Shown: positions 1 to 5,390 of the stretch, in pieces
Layout of the letters: every line of letters starts with the position of its first letter
How positions within the stretch are numbered: the stretch's first letter is position 1
DNA from: Bacteroidota bacterium
GTDB taxonomy: Bacteria > Bacteroidota > Rhodothermia > Rhodothermales > UBA10348
Assembly (NCBI GenBank): GCA_018623785.1
Contig: JAAZVD010000100.1
Span: 1 to 6,098 of the forward strand
DNA length: 6,098 nucleotides
Direction: 5' to 3'
The notes under the pieces: model-generated
Told to the model about the DNA's origin: nothing
Databases searched by the model: none
Seen by the model: only the letters and a program-made list of their open reading frames with translations
Made by a program: the position numbers and the translations under genes

Positions 1-180
1 CGATGGTTTGTGGGTGTGCAGTTCCATCCCGAGTACCGCTCGACGGTCGGCAATCCCCATCCCCTCTTTGCCTCTTTCGTCCGCGCCTGTGTCACGTACG
101 CAGAAGAACAGGACAACATGCTTACGCCGAAGGGGCCTCGACGCGAGAAGAAGATCCATCTGGCTTCGGCCAAGATGTAG
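1..180 (+). CDS. pyrG: CTP synthase, C-terminal end (partial, 5' end outside window)
   Basis: Frame 1 is open from the first base to a TAG at 178-180 and encodes 59 residues. It reads [20 protein letters not shown] then PLFASFVRA, which is the end of the class I glutamine amidotransferase domain of CTP synthase. The HPE at residues 9-11 supplies the His and Glu of the Cys-His-Glu triad that releases ammonia from glutamine. The enzyme makes CTP from UTP, ATP and glutamine in the cytoplasm. The STVxNPHPLF wording is the variant I associate with Bacteroidota. After the conserved end there is a tail of about 20 residues rich in Lys/Arg (around residues 40-59). It lies upstream of the mra cluster in the same direction but is separated from mraZ by 449 bases with its own promoter, so co-transcription is not required. 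I see no convincing terminator after the stop. Confidence 0.95.
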   Translation, partial: RWFVGVQFHPEYRSTVGNPHPLFASFVRACVTYAEEQDNMLTPKGPRREKKIHLASAKM

Positions 181-341
181 TCGGTTTCCGGTCCTTGTGG
201 CCTGGACAGGTCATTTCCTGACGTTTGTGGATCCCGGGCGCTCGGTACGGCGGGCCTCCGATGGTTATCTCATGTCTCTTGATTGATCTCAAGTCCCTGT
301 GGGACAGCGATGTAACGCTTGCGCTTCATCCTTTTTCGCAG

Positions 342-392
342 TTATCCACAAACCTCCCCACCTTCTCCACATCTTCCCCACCATTCTCCACA
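342..392 (-). promoter_or_regulatory. Array of five GTGG-type repeats (candidate distal MraZ operator; contains a perfect DnaA box)
   Basis: On the minus strand, from 392 down to 342, the units are TGTGGAGAA, GTGGGGAA, TGTGGAGAA, GTGGGGAGG and TGTGGATAA. Successive GTGG starts are 10, 11, 9 and 12 bases apart, a mean of 10.5, so all face one side of the helix. MraZ proteins are known to bind direct repeats with a TGGG or GTGG core at about 10-bp spacing, so a MraZ operator is the simplest reading. The last unit (342-350, TTATCCACA on the + strand) is also the exact consensus DnaA box, and two others (363-371 and 384-392, TTCTCCACA) differ from it by one base. DnaA binding is therefore an alternative or an addition. 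The array lies about 95-145 bases upstream of the predicted start of transcription. Confidence 0.5.
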
Positions 393-450
393 TCCCTTCA
401 GAAATGCTCAAAAACGCCGATTTCGGGGATGGTTGGATAGCCGTTTTTGC

Positions 451-478
451 TTGACATTCCGGCCGGATACCGTACATT
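451..478 (+). promoter_or_regulatory. Predicted sigma70-like promoter of the mraZ operon
   Basis: A perfect -35 hexamer TTGACA (451-456) is followed after 16 bases by TACATT (473-478), a 4-of-6 match to the -10 consensus. The spacer contains a perfect 10-bp palindrome, TCCGGCCGGA (458-467). Transcription would begin near 485, exactly where the tandem AAAGTGGGGA boxes begin. That is the arrangement expected of an autoregulated mraZ promoter. Some Bacteroidota use a different -10/-33 promoter, so the call rests on the perfect -35 and on the position relative to the boxes. Confidence 0.55.
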
Positions 479-484
479 ACGAGG

Positions 485-504
485 AAAGTGGGGAAAAGTG
501 GGGA
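485..504 (+). promoter_or_regulatory. Two tandem MraZ boxes (AAAGTGGGGA x2)
   Basis: The 10-base unit AAAGTGGGGA occurs twice without a gap (485-494 and 495-504). Described MraZ sites are direct repeats with cores such as TGGGN in enterobacteria or AAAGTG[T/G] in mycoplasmas at 10-bp spacing, and this unit satisfies both. It covers the predicted transcription start, where a bound MraZ ring would block initiation, so negative autoregulation is inferred. A further GTGGGAAA in the opposite orientation lies just downstream (TTTCCCAC at 521-528) and could be an extra half-site. Confidence 0.7.
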
Positions 505-554
505 GAATTCCCATCATCGATTTCCCACCAATTCCTGAACTGACGTCGAGCGTC

Positions 555-572
555 GGGCGCCTTCGGGTGCCT
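555..572 (+). other. UUCG-capped hairpin in the mraZ leader
   Basis: GGGCGCC (555-561) pairs with GGTGCCT (566-572) through five Watson-Crick and two G-U pairs around the stable tetraloop TTCG (562-565). A competing stem, CCTTC (560-564) with GAAGG (573-577), uses the same bases, so two mutually exclusive folds are possible. There is no T-run after it, so it is not a standard terminator. Any regulatory role is unproven. Confidence 0.4.
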
Positions 573-609
573 GAAGGTCGATGTCCCTAACGGTACCACA
601 ACCCCGGGT

Positions 610-643
610 GCACGTTTCAATCCTCACTCATGGCACGTTTCAA
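610..643 (+). repeat. 11-bp direct repeat around the mraZ start codon
   Basis: GCACGTTTCAA occurs at 610-620 in the leader and again at 633-643, inside codons 2-5 of mraZ, with copies starting 23 bases apart. The first copy is preceded by a GTG (608-610) but in a different frame from mraZ, so it does not give a usable upstream start. Confidence 0.8.
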
Positions 644-1073
644 GGGACAGGCAGCGTACTCCGTCGACGCCAAAGGACGGGTTGCCATTCCGGCTAAGAT
701 GCGCAATGCATTGACGCCGGAAGCCCAAGGGACGTTCACTCTGACGAAAGGCTTTGAGCAGTGTATCTACGCCTACCCGCAGGATGGCTGGAAGGTAAAG
801 GAAGATGAGTATTCGCAGCTGAACGTCAATAACCGCAAAGCCCGACATCTGGTCCGGATGATCCTGATGTGGGCCGAAGAGGTATCCCTCGACGGACAAG
901 GGCGGATTTCGCTTCCGCGTTCTCTTTCGGAATACGCTGGTATCGGGGATCGAGCCCTCATCATCGGCGCCATGGATCGTATAGAAATATGGGATCCGGA
1001 AGCGTTTGAGGACTACCTGCAAGAGCAGACGACCGATCAGGAAACACTGGCTGAAGAAGTCATGGGGTCCTGA
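630..1073 (+). CDS. mraZ: MraZ, transcriptional regulator of the division/cell wall cluster
   Basis: The 147-residue protein is the usual MraZ length and has the expected two SpoVT/AbrB-like swapped-hairpin halves. Each half carries the DxxxR signature: D13-A-K-G-R17 followed by VAIPAKMR, and D88-G-Q-G-R92 followed by ISLPRSL. Family members form ring-shaped oligomers that bind GTGG/TGGG direct repeats at their own promoter and tune expression of the mra/dcw operon. Two perfect tandem sites of this type lie 126-145 bases upstream. The ATG at 630 begins MARFKGQ, the normal N-terminus of the family. No Shine-Dalgarno sequence precedes it. The C-terminal tail (about residues 130-147) is acidic and variable, as is common. 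It is the first gene of the putative operon, and rsmH follows after 30 bases. Confidence 0.97.
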   Translation: MARFKGQAAYSVDAKGRVAIPAKMRNALTPEAQGTFTLTKGFEQCIYAYPQDGWKVKEDEYSQLNVNNRKARHLVRMILMWAEEVSLDGQGRISLPRSLSEYAGIGDRALIIGAMDRIEIWDPEAFEDYLQEQTTDQETLAEEVMGS

Positions 1074-1103
1074 CCGAATCGTCGACATAAAAACGGAAAC
1101 AAT

Positions 1104-2090
1104 GTGAATGCGCGTGATGACTCGGGGCACCTGTTAAAACATGCTTCGGGCTATCACGCGCCTGTTCTTTGGAATGATGTCATCCAATACCTCGTGACCG
1201 ACCCTGTTGGCACGTACGTGGATGGAACCCTGGGAGGCGGAGGACACACTGAGGCCCTCCTTCAGGCACTGGAGCCCGCGGGCCGTGTAGTGGCCATCGA
1301 TCGGGACGATGATGCCCTGACCGAGGCTGCAAAGCGGCTGGCCGGCGACGTGGATTCGGGGCGCTTGGTGCTGCTGAAAGGCAACTTTGCCGACGCACCA
1401 CGGCTGCTGGAGGGGGAGGGTATTACTTCCGTGACCGGCCTGTTGCTAGATCTCGGCGTCTCCTCGCATCAGTTCGATGCTGCAGCGCGTGGGTTCAGCC
1501 ACCGGTTCGATAGCCCACTCGACATGCGGATGGACACCTCGCAGGGCGAAGATGCCCGGGACCTGCTCAATCGCCTCGACGTGGGCGATCTGATCCGGAT
1601 CCTGTCCCGTTACGGCGAGGAGCCCAAGGCGCCGCGCATTGCCCACGCCCTCGTAAGGGCAAGACCCATCGAGACGACGGGGCAGCTCAGTGCCATTGTC
1701 GAAAAAGCCGCGCCGCGCGGCCAGGAAATGAAAACACTTTCCCGAGTCTTCCAGGCGCTGCGTATTGCCGTCAATGATGAGCTCAATGCCCTCGACCGCA
1801 TTCTGGAAGCGGCGCCGGATTTGATTGCCCCCGGTGGCCGGTTGGCCATCATCAGCTACCATTCGCTGGAGGACCGTCGTGCCAAGCGCATGATGCGCAG
1901 CGGCAATCCAGAAGGCACCGTCCACCGGGATATCTACGGAAACAGTATGTCTCCCTGGCGGGAGGTAACCCGCAGGCCCATTGTAGCCAGCAGCGAAGAG
2001 ATCGAGGTAAATCCGCGAAGCCGCAGTGCGCGTTTGCGCGTGGCCGAGCGCCGGGATGACAGCAACCAGAGTCCGCGCCACCCCATCTGA
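1104..2090 (+). CDS. rsmH: 16S rRNA (cytosine(1402)-N4)-methyltransferase RsmH (MraW)
   Basis: This SAM-dependent methyltransferase adds the N4-methyl group to C1402 in the ribosomal P site. The 328-residue product carries the family landmarks in order: YHAPVLWNDV (17-26), the SAM-binding YVDGTLGGGGHT (38-49), VVAIDRD (62-68), LLLDLGVSSHQFD (113-125), RGFSHRFDSPLDMRMD (129-144), an insert domain around 145-210, RVFQALRIAVNDEL (214-227), GGRLAIISYHSLEDR (244-258) and the C-terminal NPRSRSARLRVAER (303-316). The start is GTG at 1104. No in-frame ATG lies between the preceding stop region and the conserved HAPVL, and GTG places that motif at the usual distance from the N-terminus. The GTG overlaps an ATG-TGA at 1102-1107 in another frame. 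Only a weak purine stretch (GGAAA) lies upstream. ftsL starts 10 bases after the stop. Confidence 0.97.
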   Translation: MNARDDSGHLLKHASGYHAPVLWNDVIQYLVTDPVGTYVDGTLGGGGHTEALLQALEPAGRVVAIDRDDDALTEAAKRLAGDVDSGRLVLLKGNFADAPRLLEGEGITSVTGLLLDLGVSSHQFDAAARGFSHRFDSPLDMRMDTSQGEDARDLLNRLDVGDLIRILSRYGEEPKAPRIAHALVRARPIETTGQLSAIVEKAAPRGQEMKTLSRVFQALRIAVNDELNALDRILEAAPDLIAPGGRLAIISYHSLEDRRAKRMMRSGNPEGTVHRDIYGNSMSPWREVTRRPIVASSEEIEVNPRSRSARLRVAERRDDSNQSPRHPI

Positions 2091-2100
2091 CCTTTTGACC

Positions 2101-2745
2101 ATGGCCTCTCCCAGAAAACGCAAACCTTCCTCGTCGACCGCTTCGCGGGCGAAGAAGCCTGTGCGCTTTGTGAAGAGCTCGCCTGCGTCCTCCCCGAAGA
2201 AAACGGCATCGAAGCGCCGCGCTGCAGCGACGCCGAATACATCGACTCGCAGTGCACCCAAGACTGCTTCCCGCAGCACTGCCAAGGCCTCTTCGCGCGC
2301 TGCGACACCTGCGTCGAGACGGTCTTCCGTCGGTACGGCCGCTCCCCGGGCCTCCAGAAGGGCCCTTTCCGCCACGTCTGAGCACACACCGCACACAGGA
2401 GCACTCCCGGGCTGGCGGGATCTGACCGAGAACAATGCTACTCGCCAGCTGCCTCGCCAGGAGTCCGACTTGTGGATGGGAACCGTTTCCACGGCCCGTT
2501 TTGTGGTCATCGTACTGGCTGTCGCTACGCTGTTCACGCTGTATGTCGGCCATGTTTTTGCAACCCAGAAGCTGCTCTCCCAGGTGCAAGGGCTTCGAAA
2601 TGACCAGCTGGCTCTGGAAATGACCTTTGACAAACTGCAGGGAGAATATCACCGTGTAACAGGTCCTGAGCGCATTTTCGAGGCGGCTCGGGATCTCGGT
2701 CTCGAGGACCGGCTACGGCCGGGAGCGCCCATCGTACTCCGATGA
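2101..2745 (+). CDS. ftsL: FtsL-like division protein with long basic N-terminal tail
   Basis: The 214-residue bitopic membrane protein sits exactly where ftsL lies, between rsmH and ftsI. Residues 1-93 are a low-complexity cytoplasmic tail of Ser, Ala, Thr, Pro, Lys and Arg, with 24 Lys/Arg in the first 90 and no Asp/Glu until E94. Residues about 133-153 (starting RFVVIVLAVATLF) form one membrane segment. About 155-186 (LLSQVQGLRNDQLALEMTFD and onward) is a leucine-bearing coiled coil, and PERIFEAARDLGLED (189-203) is the conserved end typical of FtsL/septum initiators. FtsL with FtsB and FtsQ holds and activates the FtsW-FtsI septal synthase. E. coli FtsL has only about 36 cytoplasmic residues, so this tail is unusually long. 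ATG 2101, ten bases after rsmH, is preferred. In-frame ATGs at 2026 and 2056 would overlap rsmH. Identification rests on position and topology more than on sequence identity. Confidence 0.85.
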   Translation: MASPRKRKPSSSTASRAKKPVRFVKSSPASSPKKTASKRRAAATPNTSTRSAPKTASRSTAKASSRAATPASRRSSVGTAAPRASRRALSATSEHTPHTGALPGWRDLTENNATRQLPRQESDLWMGTVSTARFVVIVLAVATLFTLYVGHVFATQKLLSQVQGLRNDQLALEMTFDKLQGEYHRVTGPERIFEAARDLGLEDRLRPGAPIVLR

Positions 2746-2758
2746 TTTCTGCCACCTG

Positions 2759-2788
2759 ATTACACCGCAACCAATTACACCGCAACCA
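2759..2788 (+). repeat. Perfect 15-bp tandem duplication between ftsL and ftsI
   Basis: ATTACACCGCAACCA is present twice with no gap (2759-2773 and 2774-2788) in the 71-base spacer, ending 28 bases before the ftsI start. The copies are identical, which suggests a recent slippage event. I see no inverted symmetry or known operator in the unit. Confidence 0.9.
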
Positions 2789-2816
2789 TTCAAGAGACGC
2801 CTGTTCACCCGCTTAG

Positions 2817-4898
2817 ATGGAACTGAAAGACCAGATATTGGCGCGCATGTACGTGGTCATCACCTTGATGGCCATCCTGCCAGTCGTCATTGGCATGCAG
2901 GTGGTTCACCTCTCTGCCATTGAGGGGTCTACGTTACGAGGTGTGGCGGAGACGCAGTCGTCAGAGTACCGGGATATTCCAGCGTTGCGTGGTGAAATCT
3001 TCGATGCGGCCGGCCGACCGCTGGTCGTCAACATTGAGCGGGTAGACCTGGCCCTAGATCCCACACAAACCGGTTTCACGGCTGTCTCTGCAACGTTTTA
3101 TGACCGGTTGGCCAGCATTTCCGGGATATCGGAGGCCGTACTGCGCTCCCGTGTCCAACATCGAACCAGTCGGCAGTACGTCGTGCTCGCACGTGACATT
3201 CAGATGTCAGGGGCCGAGCTTGAATGGTTTGCATCGGTGCCCGGAGTACTACCCACGGGGTCCACAAGCCGGCGCTACAACCATGGGACGGCAGCTGCCC
3301 ATATCCTGGGCGCCAGCGGTACCGATGGGGGCTTGGCCGGACTGGAGTTGCAGTTTGACGACATCCTGCGAGGAACAGACGGCCGCCGGCTCCTGCACAA
3401 GGATCGGCGTAACCGGGTCAAGTTCATGCCGGGAAATGAGGAACGTCCGCCGCAGCATGGAGAGTCCTTGGTCCTGACCGTTGATCTGCTCAAGCAGTCC
3501 ATTCTGGAGGAGGAGTTGGCTCGCGGTGTTGAGCGTGCAAGGCCCAAGTGGGCGGCAGCCGTGGCCCTCGATCCCAAAACAGGGGCCGTCCTGGCCATGG
3601 CCAATTGGCCCTCGTTCGACCCGAACCGGATGGGTGCCTACCCTGCGTCGAGCCGCCGTAACCACGTTATCACCGACATGATCGAGCCGGGATCGGTCAT
3701 CAAGGTTGTGCCGGCTGCGGCTGCCATCGAACGAGGCCTCGTCGCGATGACTGACTCCATTGATACCGGCGAAGGCCGCTTGCAGCAAGGCCGGTATACC
3801 ATCACGGATACCCATCCAAACGGTGTGCTGACGTTCAGTGATGTCATCAAGGTTTCCAGCAACGTAGGGACTGCCCTTGTTGCGGAAAAGATGTCTGAGG
3901 GGCTTATGTATCAATATGCCCGTCAGTTCGGATTCAATCAGAAAACGGGCATCGAATTACCCGGGGAAGCCGACACGAAACTCAAACGCACCGATCGGTG
4001 GAGCGCCACGGACCAATCGGCCATGAGCCGTGGGTATGCCTTGCAGGCCACGCCGTTGCAGATTGCCTTGGCCTACGCCGCTTTGGCCAATGGGGGTGTG
4101 TTGATGAAGCCATATCTCGTGCAGGAACGCCGAAGCTCGACCGGTCGCGTGACCTGGCGGGCAGAGCCGGATTCAGTGCGCAGGGTACTCAATCAGACTA
4201 CGGCGGATACCCTCATGCGGGCCTTTGAATCCGTGGTTTCCGTAGAGGGAACGGCTGAGCAGGCCATGGTGGACGGGCTTCGCATTGCCGGAAAAACAGG
4301 CACGGCTCGCAAGGCCGGTGCCGGAGGGTACATCCCTGGGGCATACCGAGCCACGTTCGTTGGCTTCTGGCCCGTGGAAGATCCGCAGGTAGTCTTGGCT
4401 ATCGTCATGGATGAGCCGGAACTCAGCATGTACGGTGGTGTGGTGGCGGCCCCGGTTTTTCGGGAAGTCACCGAACGATGGATGGCCCACATGCCACAGG
4501 TGGCACCCTACGTGAACCAGCAGTACACCGCAGCGTGGCCAGAGATGCCTATCGCGGTCCCCGACGTGGCCGGTCTGCCTGCTCCGGTGGCTGGTAAGCG
4601 CCTTAGAACGCTTGGTCTCGAGCCTGCCGGAGAACTTGCCAATTACCGAACAGCTGTCCATCGACAAGATGTGACGCCCGGGTCAGAACGTGTGACACGG
4701 GTGGCCGTCCGTCTGAGCGGCACCATTGATTCGATGGCCGTGATGCCGGACGTAACCGGTATGTCGGGGCGGGAGGCCATGGCATGGCTGGGAGCCATCG
4801 GTCTGGAAGTAGACACGCAAGGACATGGAATCGTCGAGCGCCAGTGGCCACGTCCCGGTGCGCCTTTAGCGGGCAGAGCCCAACTTTCGCTCAACTGA
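2817..4898 (+). CDS. ftsI: Septal peptidoglycan transpeptidase FtsI (class B penicillin-binding protein) with two PASTA domains
   Basis: The 693-residue protein cross-links peptidoglycan peptides at the division septum on the outer face of the inner membrane, working with FtsW. Residues about 12-32 form the single N-terminal membrane anchor. The PBP dimerisation domain begins with LRGEIFDAAGRPL (57-69). The transpeptidase domain (about 215-555) has all three catalytic motifs: S293-V-I-K296 with the acylated serine, S347-S-N349, and K493-T-G-T496. Two PASTA repeats follow, at about 579-636 (from VPDVAGLP) and 641-692 (from VMPDVTGMS). E. coli FtsI has 588 residues and lacks PASTA, while PASTA-tailed versions occur in Bacteroidota and in Firmicutes SpoVD/PBP2x. 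The ATG at 2817 gives the expected short cytoplasmic N-terminus. No Shine-Dalgarno sequence is visible. murE would normally follow, but here there are 492 bases without an intact gene. Confidence 0.97.
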   Translation: MELKDQILARMYVVITLMAILPVVIGMQVVHLSAIEGSTLRGVAETQSSEYRDIPALRGEIFDAAGRPLVVNIERVDLALDPTQTGFTAVSATFYDRLASISGISEAVLRSRVQHRTSRQYVVLARDIQMSGAELEWFASVPGVLPTGSTSRRYNHGTAAAHILGASGTDGGLAGLELQFDDILRGTDGRRLLHKDRRNRVKFMPGNEERPPQHGESLVLTVDLLKQSILEEELARGVERARPKWAAAVALDPKTGAVLAMANWPSFDPNRMGAYPASSRRNHVITDMIEPGSVIKVVPAAAAIERGLVAMTDSIDTGEGRLQQGRYTITDTHPNGVLTFSDVIKVSSNVGTALVAEKMSEGLMYQYARQFGFNQKTGIELPGEADTKLKRTDRWSATDQSAMSRGYALQATPLQIALAYAALANGGVLMKPYLVQERRSSTGRVTWRAEPDSVRRVLNQTTADTLMRAFESVVSVEGTAEQAMVDGLRIAGKTGTARKAGAGGYIPGAYRATFVGFWPVEDPQVVLAIVMDEPELSMYGGVVAAPVFREVTERWMAHMPQVAPYVNQQYTAAWPEMPIAVPDVAGLPAPVAGKRLRTLGLEPAGELANYRTAVHRQDVTPGSERVTRVAVRLSGTIDSMAVMPDVTGMSGREAMAWLGAIGLEVDTQGHGIVERQWPRPGAPLAGRAQLSLN

Positions 4899-4910
4899 CC
4901 CGCAAACGCC

Positions 4911-5342
4911 ATGACACGGAATCGCACCCACACTGACTCCCTCAATTGCTTACGCGCAACGTCGTTACCGACATGCTGATTGATGAACATTGCCCCCCGC
5001 ATCGAGCAATCACGTACAGAAGGTCGTCGGATCCCTATTCGGCTGGCTTTGACCACCCTTTTCGACCTGCGGTCTGTTGACGCTACGGAGGTCGGGCCGG
5101 CCCACGGATGGAGCGCCTTTTGCGCTGTGCTCATGGGCGGTCGCCTGTTCCTTGACAAAGCTGTTTCAAACGGAGCTACTGCCAGCGTGTGCATGGCGGA
5201 GCGGAGGGACATGAGGTCCCTCCGCTCCGCCCGTGCATGCGAGCCTTTCATCGGACGGTTTTTCCAGCATCATCCAGCATGCGGCCGAGTGCTGAACCAG
5301 CAGATCCGACCGCATGAACACCACCCATTTTTTCCGGAGTGA
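4911..5342 (+). pseudogene. Probable decayed N-terminal fragment of murE
   Basis: In one frame from ATG 4911 there is a 22-codon reading frame, a TGA at 4977-4979, then an open stretch to TGA 5340-5342. Within it, 5148-5192 encodes FLDKAVSNGATASVC, a close match to the MurE N-terminal pattern F(I/L)DKAVxNGAxAVVCE. Just upstream, 5064 onward reads DLRSV...VGPAH...AFCAV, resembling the MurE stretch DSRxVxPGxxFVAV with small insertions. After a hairpin (5195-5231), FFQHHPACGRVL (5259-5294) recalls FYGHPxxxLxLIG, which precedes the ATP-binding TGTNGKT loop, but no such loop is present. Position supports the reading, since murE normally lies between ftsI and mraY. MurE adds the third amino acid of the stem peptide; this fragment lacks the ATP-binding and ligase domains and cannot be active. 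Alternatives are a non-coding spacer with a chance match, or a small unrelated protein from TTG 4980/ATG 4983. All similarity is from memory, not from a search. Confidence 0.5.
5189..5239. repeat. Perfect 16-bp hairpin flanked by 7-bp direct repeats
   Basis: GGCGGAGCGGAGGGAC (5195-5210) and GTCCCTCCGCTCCGCC (5216-5231) are exact reverse complements around the five-base loop ATGAG. GTGCATG flanks it as a direct repeat at 5189-5195 and 5233-5239. No T-run follows on either strand, so an ordinary intrinsic terminator is unlikely. A palindromic dispersed element (REP/MITE-like), an RNA stability or attenuation hairpin, or an insertion scar are all possible. It begins two bases after the best murE-like match ends. 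Confidence 0.85.
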
Positions 5343-5356
5343 TCCGGACCCCAGCA

Positions 5357-5377
5357 CCGACTGAGGCCCTCGGTCGG
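5357..5377 (+). other. Hairpin just upstream of mraY start
   Basis: CCGACTGA (5357-5364) pairs with TCGGTCGG (5370-5377) with one G-U pair around the loop GGCCC. The stem ends 13 bases before the mraY ATG and is followed by AAACCC, not a T-run. It could affect ribosome access or be a leftover of the deletion that removed murE/murF; the function is unknown. Confidence 0.5.
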
Positions 5378-5390
5378 AAACCCATGCCTC

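Larger units (their letters stand above)
181..629 (+). other. Non-coding regulatory region between pyrG and mraZ
   Basis: No credible gene lies here; the short open frames have no recognisable content. The first 160 bases (181-341) show only weak inverted repeats (for example CTTGA 278-282 with TCAAG 289-293) and no clear terminator. The second half holds the elements listed separately: a minus-strand GTGG-repeat array, a sigma70-like promoter, two tandem MraZ-type boxes and a leader hairpin. If transcription starts near 485, the mraZ leader is about 145 nucleotides long. Confidence 0.7.

Noticed and set aside
342..392. Replication origin (DnaA-box cluster)
   Set aside because: Only one perfect box is present, there is no AT-rich unwinding region and no dnaA/dnaN nearby; the repeats fit MraZ-type boxes better.
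225..440. Short plus-strand open frames between pyrG and mraZ
   Set aside because: They have no homology I recognise, overlap each other and the repeat array, and have no ribosome binding site.
624..1130. Minus-strand open frame of 168 codons over mraZ
   Set aside because: It mirrors mraZ, whose plus-strand product is clearly conserved, and has no independent support.
2026..2100. Earlier ftsL starts at ATG 2026 or 2056
   Set aside because: Both lie inside rsmH, and the extra residues lack the basic composition that starts abruptly at ATG 2101.
1446..2633. Long minus-strand open frame (395 codons) antisense to rsmH and ftsL
   Set aside because: It is a GC-driven shadow of two well-supported plus-strand genes, spans their boundary, and shows no recognisable domain.
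3249..3914. Minus-strand open frame of 221 codons inside ftsI
   Set aside because: It lies wholly antisense to the transpeptidase domain of ftsI, has no recognisable motif and reads like random translation.
5152..5180. TTGACA at 5152-5157 as an mraY promoter
   Set aside because: The -35 is perfect, but 17 bases later there is only GCTACT, a poor -10, and the hexamer falls in the conserved LDK codons of the murE-like stretch.
5195..5240. Intrinsic terminator after ftsI
   Set aside because: The stem is strong but no T-run follows on either strand, and it lies about 300 bases past ftsI.
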